Shown piece by piece: positions 7,008 through 14,398 of a stretch of 14,434 bases of DNA. Position numbers and translations under genes: made by a program. Below the pieces are notes generated by a model, which was given only the letters and a program-made list of their open reading frames with translations, was not told the DNA's origin and did not search any database. Position 1 is the first letter of the stretch. The number at the start of each line of letters is the position of its first letter. Origin of the DNA: an uncultured bacterium (GTDB lineage Bacteria; Bacillota; Clostridia; Lachnospirales; Anaerotignaceae); NCBI GenBank assembly GCA_905214825.1, contig CAJMNV010000040.1, positions 1-14,434 on the forward strand. The letters are read 5' to 3'.

Positions 7008-8043
7008 AGAAAATGATGTGAAAATTTTATTGACAGATATTTCTGGTAAAGTGAAGCCATTTGATACAGAAGAAAGAGAACAACGAATTCAAACAGGTGT
7101 ACATTATTCTGAAATGTTGCCAATAGAACATGAACCATCTCCTACATATATGGAAATATATCAATATGCATTGCATAGACATTCTAAAATGACAGCAAGA
7201 GCAGTCGCAGTTGTTGCAGAGCAGATTTGGAGAGAAAAAGGGGCAAAAGTGGTTTTGGTATCATTGGCACGTGCAGGGACTTCGATTAGTGTTTTCATAA
7301 AAAGATATATTGCTTCTCCCCATCATGTGGAAGTTCCACATTATACAATTTCTATTCTGCGTGGTCGTGGCATTGACCAGAATGCAATGGACTACATTTT
7401 GACCAGACATATGCCAGAAGATATTCAGTTTGTAGATGGTTGGACAGGTAAGGGGGCAATACAAAATGAATTAAATCAAGCTATGAAACAATATAAAAAT
7501 GTAGATGCAGGATTGGCTGTGCTTTCTGACCCAGCACATATTGCTAAAAAATATGGTACACAAGAAGATTTTTTGATTGCAAGCTCTTGTTTAAATGCAA
7601 CGGTTTCAGGATTGTTGAGTCGCACATTTTATCGCAAAGATATGATTGGAGAAAAACAATTTCATGGGGCAATATTTTATCGCAATCTACTGAAACAAGA
7701 TGTGACTTATGAATTTATTCATGCAGTAGAACGGTATTTTGCAACAGTAGAAACAGACAATATGCCAATGCGTGCAACTTCAAAAACAGCCAAACAAGAA
7801 GTCGAAAAAATTTGTGCTGATTTTGATATTCATGACATCAATTTGGTTAAACCAAGCATTGGAGAAACCACACGTGTATTACTGCGGAGAGTACCTTGGA
7901 AAATATTGGTGCATCGTTTAGATGACGAAACACATCTTGAACAAATTTATCAATTAGCAAAGGAGAAAGGCGTGCCGATGATTGAATATCCACTGGAAAA
8001 TTATAGGGCTTGTGGACTCATTCAAAAAATAGCCGATAATTAA
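6991..8043 (+). CDS. StiP/PRTase_1-family protein with C-terminal PELOTA RNA-binding domain
   Basis: A 350-residue protein with two parts. Residues about 30-260 match the family filed either as cysteine protease StiP or as PRTase_1: VSLARAGTS (91-98), ISILRGRGID, VDGWTGKGAI (148-157, reminiscent of a PRPP loop) and SSCLNATVSGLLSRT (198-212, Cys200). Residues about 280-348 match the PELOTA-type RNA-binding domain (VKPSIGETTRVLLRR, ILVHRLDD, YRACGLIQK with Cys341). In Ter operons this protein follows the TRSP-type PRTase, as here. Strong GGAGG at 6981-6985; the start lies inside the previous gene. Whether it is a protease or a transferase cannot be decided from sequence; the RAG and GWTGKG motifs favour a PRTase-like fold. 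It presumably acts on the same metabolite, perhaps on an RNA. Confidence 0.88.
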   Translation: MFGTYKENDVKILLTDISGKVKPFDTEEREQRIQTGVHYSEMLPIEHEPSPTYMEIYQYALHRHSKMTARAVAVVAEQIWREKGAKVVLVSLARAGTSISVFIKRYIASPHHVEVPHYTISILRGRGIDQNAMDYILTRHMPEDIQFVDGWTGKGAIQNELNQAMKQYKNVDAGLAVLSDPAHIAKKYGTQEDFLIASSCLNATVSGLLSRTFYRKDMIGEKQFHGAIFYRNLLKQDVTYEFIHAVERYFATVETDNMPMRATSKTAKQEVEKICADFDIHDINLVKPSIGETTRVLLRRVPWKILVHRLDDETHLEQIYQLAKEKGVPMIEYPLENYRACGLIQKIADN

Positions 8044-8046
8044 AAA

Positions 8047-8814
8047 ATGAATAAACTGATATTTGCAAGTGATATAGATAATACAATTATGTTTTCTTAC
8101 AAACATCGTATGGAATGTGATATATGCATTGAAATTTTGGATGGAAAAGAACAAGGATTTTGTACACCAAATACTTTTGCATTGTTAGAACAAATTTCTA
8201 AAAAAGCATTATTTATTCCGATTACAACACGTTCTATGGAGCAATACAAAAGAATTGGTTTTCCAAAATCATGTATGCCACAATATGCCTTGACGACAAA
8301 TGGTGCAATTCTTTTGGTAAATGGTGCAGTTGATACGCAATGGTATGCAGAGTCAAGACAGATTGCAGATACTTGGAAAACAGCATTATCATATATTGAA
8401 AATCAATTACCAAATATGCAAGAAATCAAGAGATTTCGTATGGTAGATGATATGTATTTATTTGCCGCTTGTGACAATGCAGAAGAGGCAGAAAAAAGCA
8501 AATTATATTTTGATGGAAAAACAGATTTGGATGTTGTAGTATCTGGAAGAAAGATATATTTTTTTCCACCAATGTTGGATAAAGGTACTGCGATTGATAG
8601 GCTCAGAAAAAAATTCTTGCCATCGCATATCATATCTGCGGGTGATAGCAGTATTGATATACCAATGTTTGATATGGCAGATGTTTCTATCTTCATAAAA
8701 GAATATGCGGTAAAAAATAAAAAGGTAATATGCTATCATGGAAATATCATTCGTGATTATACAAAATTTGTGTTGGAACAAGTGTTACAAGAAATAGATG
8801 AAAATATAAAATAG
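8047..8814 (+). CDS. HAD-superfamily phosphatase of the Ter module
   Basis: A 255-residue HAD hydrolase of the Cof/sucrose-phosphatase-like (C2 cap) group. Motif I is FASDIDNTI with Asp9 (nucleophile) and Asp11 (acid/base); motif II is ITTRS (Thr61); motif III Lys is in DKGTAIDRL (Lys179); motif IV is SAGDSSIDIPM with Asp200 and Asp204 for Mg2+. All catalytic positions are intact. The cap lies between about 85 and 170. It is expected to remove a phosphate from a small metabolite, and its constant pairing with PRTase/PELOTA genes suggests it acts on a phosphoribosyl-type intermediate. It begins 3 bases after the previous stop and has no clear ribosome binding site, which points to translational coupling. 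It is the last gene of the operon. Confidence 0.92.
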   Translation: MNKLIFASDIDNTIMFSYKHRMECDICIEILDGKEQGFCTPNTFALLEQISKKALFIPITTRSMEQYKRIGFPKSCMPQYALTTNGAILLVNGAVDTQWYAESRQIADTWKTALSYIENQLPNMQEIKRFRMVDDMYLFAACDNAEEAEKSKLYFDGKTDLDVVVSGRKIYFFPPMLDKGTAIDRLRKKFLPSHIISAGDSSIDIPMFDMADVSIFIKEYAVKNKKVICYHGNIIRDYTKFVLEQVLQEIDENIK

Positions 8815-8833
8815 AATGTTTCTGCTATTTTGA

Positions 8834-9020
8834 TGTGAAGAATGGTTTTTCATTGATATGAAGTGTATGCATTATGACGAAGGAGCATTGTATAGTAAAG
8901 CATGAAAATGTGCGATGGAATGCAAAGTGTATTTTCAAAGAAATGGGTTGTAATACAATTCGTGACATCCATAACCTAGCGGTACAAACTTTGATTGGAT
9001 ACGAAAAGTGAATACTTCCA
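8834..9020 (+). pseudogene. Decayed remnant of a GH2 beta-galactosidase
   Basis: Two adjacent frames together read as a short piece of a glycoside hydrolase family 2 enzyme near the start of its TIM barrel. Frame A (8834-8905) gives FFIDMKCMHYDEGAL, comparable to the family's GVCxHHDxGALG motif, and then hits TGA at 8903. Frame B (8913-9011) gives RWNAKCIFKEMGCNTIRD followed by IHNLAVQTLIGYEK, comparable to the family's KEMGxNxIRxxHNPAAxxLID. Frame B then meets TGA at 9009, where homologues have Gly in an EKGIL motif. No start, active-site glutamate or remaining domains are present. The rest of the gene is gone. Assignment is from remembered family motifs, not a search. Confidence 0.6.
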
Positions 9021-9036
9021 GACCTGTGCCAATATG

Positions 9037-9069
9037 AAAAAAAGCCCTCATTTGATGAGGGCTTTTTTT
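9037..9069. terminator. Bidirectional intrinsic terminator
   Basis: A perfect 15-bp stem, A7-GCCCTCAT (9037-9051) with ATGAGGGC-T7 (9055-9069), closes on a 3-base loop. It is GC-rich in the core and flanked by A and T runs, so it can work both ways. It sits 6 bases after the stop of the - strand SLH gene and about 220 bases after the HAD gene, and so should end both convergent transcripts. Confidence 0.9.
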
Positions 9070-9074
9070 ATAAT

Positions 9075-12000
9075 TTACATTTGTTCGGTTAATCTACGCA
9101 ATACAGCTGCAACTTCTGCACGTGTTGCTGTGCCAAGTGGGTCAAAACGGTTGTTTTGTTTACCAAATAATATACCGGCTTGTTGCATGGTATATACCGC
9201 ATCTGTTGCCCAACCACGAATTTGTGATTGGTCGCTGAATGTTGCTTTTTGATGATGTATTGGTAATGTATATCCTTGCTGGTTTGCAAAATGATACATC
9301 ATAACAGCCATTTCTTGACGGGTGATTGGACGATTTGGGGCAAATGTATTTGCACACACACCACTTGCAATGCCATTTTCAGTTGCCCATACCACATAAG
9401 GTGCATAATAAGCATCTAAGGGAACATCTATAAATGTGATGTTGTTTGCGGTTGCGTGTGGGGCACCTGCAAGGCGACCCAATACTGTTACAAACATACC
9501 CCGTGTCATTTGTCCATTTGGTGTGAAATGTGTGTGGTCTGTTCCACTAAATATGCCACGTTGTGTTGCAAACAAAATATCTTTTTCTGCCCAATGTCCT
9601 GTAATATCAGAGAATGGGGAGGTATTGTTTGGTGCATAGCCAATAGCATAAAGACTGAAATGGTCAGTTGCAAATGTAACAACACCTTTTTTGGCATCAT
9701 AATAAGATGCATCAATCCATTGCATCATACCATCATCACGAATATAAACAGCACGCAAATTTGTCGGTATTTCACCTGATGCGGGTTTATATGGAATACC
9801 AATGGTTACAAGTTTTCCATCAAGGTTTGAAATATTGGTTTCTTTGCCATCTGCATACAAACTCAATTTGATGTCATATACAGGACGTGTACCGACTACT
9901 TGTCTTGCCTGCTGTGGTATTTGTGTTTGTTTTTGTACATGTACCATTAAGTCGCCGCTTGCATTGTTTTTTGTAATTTGTGCAAGTGTTTGTGCATGAA
10001 AACTGATGTTTACAGCATTATCCGCAGACAATTCGAGTTTTGCATTGGCACTGATTAAGGAGTCCAATGCTTTTTCTGGCAATGATACAGTTAATGTATC
10101 GCTGTTTTCTGTTACAACTGGTACAACGATTGTCATATCTTTATTATTTTGGCTTCGTGCCGCTTGAATGGCATCTTCAATAGATTGTGTTGTCACAGAA
10201 GATACACCATTATTGTTTGGTTTGACTTCTGGTATTGATTGTGAAACAGGTGGATTTTTGTTTGGTTTATTCGCAGGTCTACTGTTATTGCTAGAAGAAC
10301 TGCTACCACTCTCATTGGGATTGATTGTCAATGTACCTGGTGTCAGAATAGTATCATAGTTATGATTATTATTGACAACTGTTATCAAAATTTGTTGTTT
10401 TCCAACTTGTGTTGTATTTGGTGTGTTATCATAGGACATATGAATTTCACCAATGCTTTCCCCTGCAAGTGGTTCATATCCTGTTTCAAATTGATAGTCT
10501 GTACCAAATTGTGGTTTGTCCAAAGAAGGTACAGCATTACCAACTTTTATTTGACGGTCGATTGCACGCAGATGAACTTCTTTTGGTTCTATCATGAAAT
10601 TTTGTGTTTCTGTACCTATCTGTGTGTCATTTTCAAAGGATACTGTAATGGAATAATTACCAGCATCTTTTGGTGCAGTTGATAGTGCTTTTTGTTCTGT
10701 TACATCATAATAATGAACAGTATATTGTGTGACAGGGTGTTTCATTCTCCAACCGGTGTATGGTTTTCCATTATAAACTTGGTTGGGGGCAATTAAGCCA
10801 AGCACAACCGGATCTTTATATGTTACTGTAAAGTGTATGGTAATTGTAAAAGGTTGATATTGGTCTGTTTCCACTGTTACAACAATCGTTTCTTTACCGG
10901 GATTTTTTGTTGTATAATGCAACTGTGCCCCTTGTAGCGTTGCTGATACAACATTTCCAGAAGAAGCAGAAAGGGTATACTTTGCATCATTTACTGGAAT
11001 ATCTTTTGGTAAAATATCAGCAAGTGAAATATGACCGCTTTCACCCCATTTTATCACTTTTTCAATGGTAATGGGTGCATGTACAGAACCTTGTACAATA
11101 TTTACAGCAGGTGATACACGAACAGAAATACCTGCAACGGACGCAAATTCGTACCAATCGGCCTCACTACCATTTGGTGAAAGACTGACAAGTGTCGCAT
11201 TGTTGTATGCACCAACCGCAGTATTTGGCAAATCTGCCTTACCTGTTACAGGCAGTATGGAGCCGTTTGTCAGTACAACAGATTGTACATCTGTACGTTT
11301 TGTGACACCATCATATACAAAATCTTTCAGTGAAACACTGGATACTTGTGTTTTCAAGTCGATGGCATGTTTTTTTAATGTGATGTCGAGCAATGCAACA
11401 GGCTGTGTATTTGGATTGAGTGTGTCACTACCACCAAATACAACGCTGATTTTTGATGTACCAATCGGAATTTTTCTATCTTCTGTACGATATGTCAGAT
11501 TGGCTCTGCCGTCGTTATCCACAATGGCAGTACCAAGCAGTTGGTTGTCACAATAAAACGATACATGGTTTTTCTCGGTTGTTCGGGCATATGTGGTTGG
11601 TTTGGCTTGTGCTTGAAATGCGAATTGTATTTCTTCGCCATAAGTAAAGGTTGTTTTATTGGCTGTGAGCGTAAAGTTTGCATCGCTTTTTACGATTTCA
11701 AAATTCTTTTTTACAGTTCCTGTATAAGAGCCAATCCCAATAATTTCAACAGTTGCTGTACCAACATTTGTGTTGTTTTGGTAGTGTACCACATAATCTT
11801 TGCCATTAGTCAGCGTTTGATTGCCAACTGTCACAGTTATATTTGGTGTGATGGCTTGCCCGGTATATATCTGATTGGAAATATCGGATATATGCTTATC
11901 TTCAATGGCTGTTGCACCAGAGCTAAAACCTGTACGATAAAATGGCAAAGGGACTTCTGCAAGTACTTTGTTGGCCACAATGTCTTTGAGCTCTTTGACA

Positions 12001-13958
12001 GAAAGTGTTCGATCTTCTGGTATTAAATTACTTTCTGATAAAATGAGCAATGTATAAGAGCCTTCTTTTTGATTTTCTGGAACTTGTAGATAATACTTGT
12101 TAGATGGTGTATTGTCATCAAAAGTCAAAGTGATATAACTGGAACCATCTGTTTTATCGTTATGTGTATCGTTTGTCCAATATTCTGTTTTGATACCTGT
12201 TGTATCAGCAAGCAAGAAATATTCTTTTGCTTGTTTGTCACTGATGATGTTATCTTTTTTATCTTTGCAAATGATTTCTAATGGTTCTTTTTTGTATGTA
12301 GCGCCAAATTCATCAATTTCTATATCGTTTAAATCAACTGCATTTGGTGTAGAACGTACAATAACACTGCCAAGTTCTACTACATCGTCATATTGCTGAT
12401 AAACAACCCAATTATTACCATTTTTTTGAAGTTCAAAACGGTCTTGTAAATTATCTGCAAGTTGGAATGTAGCGTCTCCTTTTGTTGTATAAATATATGT
12501 GTTACCTACAACCAAATAACTATTCCATGTGGCAAGTGTTGTCTGTCCGGTAGCAGTTCCTTTTATATTCAAAGAATTGTCTTTGTCAAGTATTACTGTA
12601 CCACCACCATCAAAATTACCATTGATGATAACATTTCCTGCATTGCTTAAATCCAATGTAGTACCTTGTGGAACACTTATATTTTCAAATCTGCTTGATT
12701 GTGGTATCAATTTTGCTTGTCCAAGTAGTGTAACTGTGCCAATATTTTGCAAATTTGCACTTGAAAGTTGCATATCTTCCAAACGCAGTGTTGTATTTTC
12801 ATCACCAACAAATTTTGTGCTGCTTGCAGTATCGGATATAGTACCTTTGATTTCAATGAGTGCCTCTTCACTGCCTTCTGCATGTATACCATCTCTTACA
12901 TTGGTACGTTTTCCCATACGCAATGTTGCCTGTTTATTGTATGCAGTATATACACCATTTTCTGAATCATGTGCCAAATAAATACCTTGGAATAATGTGT
13001 GTTCATTGGCATTGTTGATTGTCAAAGACGCATGATTACCCATATTGGTTGTATTGCGATACCCACCGGCATATACTGTTGGCAACAGTTCTTTTTCTGT
13101 ACCGCCAATATCACCCAAAGAACCATTTCCGCCTTTTAAATATGTGTGTACATTATCTAATGTCAAACTATAACCTGCCAGAAAAATTTCTCGGTGTGGT
13201 ACACTATTCAATGCGTTACTGGATTCAAAGTGCATTTCGATATTCTTGAAAGACACATGATTACCGGTTAATTGCATAGGGTTACTGAATACAATTTTTG
13301 CATCAGAGGAAGCCCCTATAATTTCTGTACCTTCTTTGAAATAAATGGGTGGCATTCTGCCATCGCTGTCATCGTCTGTTCTTAATACAATTTTACCATT
13401 TACGAAAATTTGTTTGTTACCTTGTTGGATTTCACGTAAAAAATCATCGCTTGTGGAAACGGTTACTGATTTTTGTGTATTCAGCGGTTTTGCATCTGAT
13501 ACATCTGTTCGTTTTGCAGTAACCTCAATTTCGGGTAATGTGACATCTTCCATAACTGTATAGCCTTTTGGCAAATCAGGTGTATATATCCATGTTTCTG
13601 TTTTACCATTTGTTTTGGTTTGTTTTCCGTTCCATGTCACATTTTCGATGGTTTCGGTTTTGTCTTCTCGTGGTATATCCAATGTTGCAATGCCTGCATT
13701 TGTATCAGACGTTATAGGGGTTACATATACCACAAGTGTGCTTGGTAATGTAGCATACTTCTCCACGTCATCATCTATACCAAGTTCTATGGTTTGATGA
13801 GAGATTTCGTTTGGTAATGTGTCAAAACCTATCAAAGTCTGTGTTGATACCTGCATAGCTTCTTGTGGATATGCAGCGAATGTATTTACTGGTATTGCAG
13901 TACATAGCGTGGTTGCAGCAAGTAAACAACTGCATATACGTTTGTTTTTATACTTCAT
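9075..13958 (-). CDS. Large SLH-domain surface protein with beta-helix and Ig/MBG-like modules
   Basis: A 1627-residue secreted protein. The signal peptide (about 1-28) has Lys/Arg, then a hydrophobic core, and likely cleavage after NTFA. Residues about 100-150 form a small module (NVTWNGK to PKGYTVMEDVTLPEI) common in clostridial surface proteins. Residues about 160-520 look like a parallel beta-helix of irregular short repeats. Around 695-756 lies an MBG/Ig-like module (YTGQAITPNITV, NGKDYVVHYQNN, GSYTGTVKKNF), followed by further Ig-like modules to about 1210. A Ser/Asn/Pro linker (about 1213-1245) and a conserved pre-SLH domain follow. Three SLH domains close the protein (about 1449-1498, 1509-1558, 1574-1625; MTRG, ITRQE and ATRAE motifs), probably anchoring it to cell-wall polysaccharide. 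A longer TTG start at 13967 is possible but directly abuts the binding site, so ATG 13958 is chosen. Probable role is adhesion or polymer binding; no catalytic domain was recognised. Confidence 0.93.
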   Translation of the reverse strand: MKYKNKRICSCLLAATTLCTAIPVNTFAAYPQEAMQVSTQTLIGFDTLPNEISHQTIELGIDDDVEKYATLPSTLVVYVTPITSDTNAGIATLDIPREDKTETIENVTWNGKQTKTNGKTETWIYTPDLPKGYTVMEDVTLPEIEVTAKRTDVSDAKPLNTQKSVTVSTSDDFLREIQQGNKQIFVNGKIVLRTDDDSDGRMPPIYFKEGTEIIGASSDAKIVFSNPMQLTGNHVSFKNIEMHFESSNALNSVPHREIFLAGYSLTLDNVHTYLKGGNGSLGDIGGTEKELLPTVYAGGYRNTTNMGNHASLTINNANEHTLFQGIYLAHDSENGVYTAYNKQATLRMGKRTNVRDGIHAEGSEEALIEIKGTISDTASSTKFVGDENTTLRLEDMQLSSANLQNIGTVTLLGQAKLIPQSSRFENISVPQGTTLDLSNAGNVIINGNFDGGGTVILDKDNSLNIKGTATGQTTLATWNSYLVVGNTYIYTTKGDATFQLADNLQDRFELQKNGNNWVVYQQYDDVVELGSVIVRSTPNAVDLNDIEIDEFGATYKKEPLEIICKDKKDNIISDKQAKEYFLLADTTGIKTEYWTNDTHNDKTDGSSYITLTFDDNTPSNKYYLQVPENQKEGSYTLLILSESNLIPEDRTLSVKELKDIVANKVLAEVPLPFYRTGFSSGATAIEDKHISDISNQIYTGQAITPNITVTVGNQTLTNGKDYVVHYQNNTNVGTATVEIIGIGSYTGTVKKNFEIVKSDANFTLTANKTTFTYGEEIQFAFQAQAKPTTYARTTEKNHVSFYCDNQLLGTAIVDNDGRANLTYRTEDRKIPIGTSKISVVFGGSDTLNPNTQPVALLDITLKKHAIDLKTQVSSVSLKDFVYDGVTKRTDVQSVVLTNGSILPVTGKADLPNTAVGAYNNATLVSLSPNGSEADWYEFASVAGISVRVSPAVNIVQGSVHAPITIEKVIKWGESGHISLADILPKDIPVNDAKYTLSASSGNVVSATLQGAQLHYTTKNPGKETIVVTVETDQYQPFTITIHFTVTYKDPVVLGLIAPNQVYNGKPYTGWRMKHPVTQYTVHYYDVTEQKALSTAPKDAGNYSITVSFENDTQIGTETQNFMIEPKEVHLRAIDRQIKVGNAVPSLDKPQFGTDYQFETGYEPLAGESIGEIHMSYDNTPNTTQVGKQQILITVVNNNHNYDTILTPGTLTINPNESGSSSSSNNSRPANKPNKNPPVSQSIPEVKPNNNGVSSVTTQSIEDAIQAARSQNNKDMTIVVPVVTENSDTLTVSLPEKALDSLISANAKLELSADNAVNISFHAQTLAQITKNNASGDLMVHVQKQTQIPQQARQVVGTRPVYDIKLSLYADGKETNISNLDGKLVTIGIPYKPASGEIPTNLRAVYIRDDGMMQWIDASYYDAKKGVVTFATDHFSLYAIGYAPNNTSPFSDITGHWAEKDILFATQRGIFSGTDHTHFTPNGQMTRGMFVTVLGRLAGAPHATANNITFIDVPLDAYYAPYVVWATENGIASGVCANTFAPNRPITRQEMAVMMYHFANQQGYTLPIHHQKATFSDQSQIRGWATDAVYTMQQAGILFGKQNNRFDPLGTATRAEVAAVLRRLTEQM

Positions 13959-13968
13959 GTAATCCAAC

Positions 13969-13974
13969 CCTTCC
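13969..13974 (-). promoter_or_regulatory. Ribosome binding site of the SLH gene
   Basis: Read on the - strand, GGAAGG lies 10 bases before ATG 13958. The in-frame TTG at 13967 lies immediately after this site, too close to use it, which decides the start. Confidence 0.65.
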
Positions 13975-14003
13975 TTTTTTCAATAAATAATGTAATTATA
14001 GAT

Positions 14004-14032
14004 ATTTTACTATATTTTTGCGAATACTACAA
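14004..14032 (-). promoter_or_regulatory. Candidate sigma-A-type promoter of the SLH gene
   Basis: On the - strand, a TAAAAT -10 element (14004-14009) is separated by 17 bases from a weak TTGTAG -35 element (14027-14032), about 46 bases before the start codon. The -10 box matches the consensus at five of six positions, but the surrounding DNA is very AT-rich, so chance matches are likely. Confidence 0.4.
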
Positions 14033-14076
14033 GTTTATCAATGTATAATTTTATCAGTATTTGTTTTTGTATTTAT

Positions 14077-14109
14077 AAAAATAAGCCCATTTTAGAATGG
14101 CTTATTTTT
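14077..14109. terminator. Hairpin with A/T flanks, possible terminator
   Basis: AAAAATAAGCC (14077-14087) pairs with GGCTTATTTTT (14099-14109), and the inner bases can extend the stem past a bulged C. It is symmetrical, so orientation is unclear. It could terminate a - strand transcript arriving from the right before the SLH promoter. It overlaps the stop of a short - strand open frame (14102-14230). Confidence 0.6.
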
Positions 14110-14230
14110 CATTCTTTTCATAGTTCTGTATATTTTCTTTGATTGTAGTGTCATATTTGGGATTGTAAATATAAATAAAGCAGGATGCTATTTTTTCAAA
14201 ATATAAAAAAGCAGGAATCTCCCCACTTTT
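14102..14230 (-). other. Short open frame without start codon, possible gene remnant
   Basis: Between two in-frame stops, 42 sense codons read as a plausible protein C-terminus (ending IKENIQNYEKNEK), with the stop codon embedded in the hairpin at 14077-14109. There is no ATG, GTG or TTG start and no binding site. The stretch is very AT-rich, which favours Lys/Asn/Ile/Tyr codons by chance, and no family is recognised. The 430-base gap 13968-14398 otherwise holds only the SLH upstream elements and the hairpins listed separately. Confidence 0.15.
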
Positions 14231-14238
14231 TTATATTT
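14199..14238. repeat. Long AT-rich inverted repeat
   Basis: AAATATAAAAAAG (14199-14211) pairs perfectly over 13 bp with CTTTTTTATATTT (14226-14238) around a 14-base loop that contains a small GGA/TCC pairing. The stem has only one G-C pair, so it is weak as a terminator. It may be a degenerate terminator or part of a small mobile repeat. Confidence 0.45.
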
Positions 14239-14328
14239 CTGCGTATGATTATTTTACGATAATGTGCATATGGTTTTCATTTTGAAATTTTTATGATGAT
14301 ATTTTGAAATTTTGTATATAATACAATG

Positions 14329-14367
14329 AAAAAAAGCTACGATAATATGGTTGTAATCGTAGCTTTT
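14329..14367 (-). terminator. Intrinsic terminator for a - strand gene entering from the right
   Basis: AAAAGCTACGAT (14332-14343) and ATCGTAGCTTTT (14356-14367) form a perfect 12-bp stem with a 12-base loop. On the - strand the stem is followed by a run of seven T (complement of 14329-14335), whereas the + strand has only four T. It lies about 30 bases after a - strand stop codon at 14399-14401. Confidence 0.75.
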
Positions 14368-14398
14368 CTGTTTATGCGATACAGAAAAATGGTTATGG

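Noticed and set aside
8874..9011. A 45-residue small protein starting at ATG 8874.
   Set aside because: It has no ribosome binding site, and most of its sequence matches the middle of a GH2 enzyme, with the preceding motif in another frame; it is better explained as a pseudogene.
10168..13797. Many + strand open frames of 60-160 codons opposite the SLH gene.
   Set aside because: They are shadows of the long - strand frame, lack ribosome binding sites, and have compositions unlike real proteins.
13931..13958. Lipoprotein signal at the N-terminus of the SLH protein (Cys residues in the leader).
   Set aside because: The residues before each Cys do not fit a lipobox (Leu, not Gly/Ala/Ser, precedes Cys19), whereas an AxA-like cleavage after NTFA is present.
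13959..13967. TTG start giving a three-residue longer SLH protein (start at 13967).
   Set aside because: The TTG touches the GGAAGG binding site with almost no spacing; ATG 13958 has a 10-base spacing and gives a standard signal peptide beginning with Lys-rich residues.
14300..14328. Perfect TATAAT (14317-14322, + strand) as a promoter.
   Set aside because: No acceptable -35 box at 16-18 bases, the region is extremely AT-rich, and the transcript would run straight into the terminator at 14329-14367.
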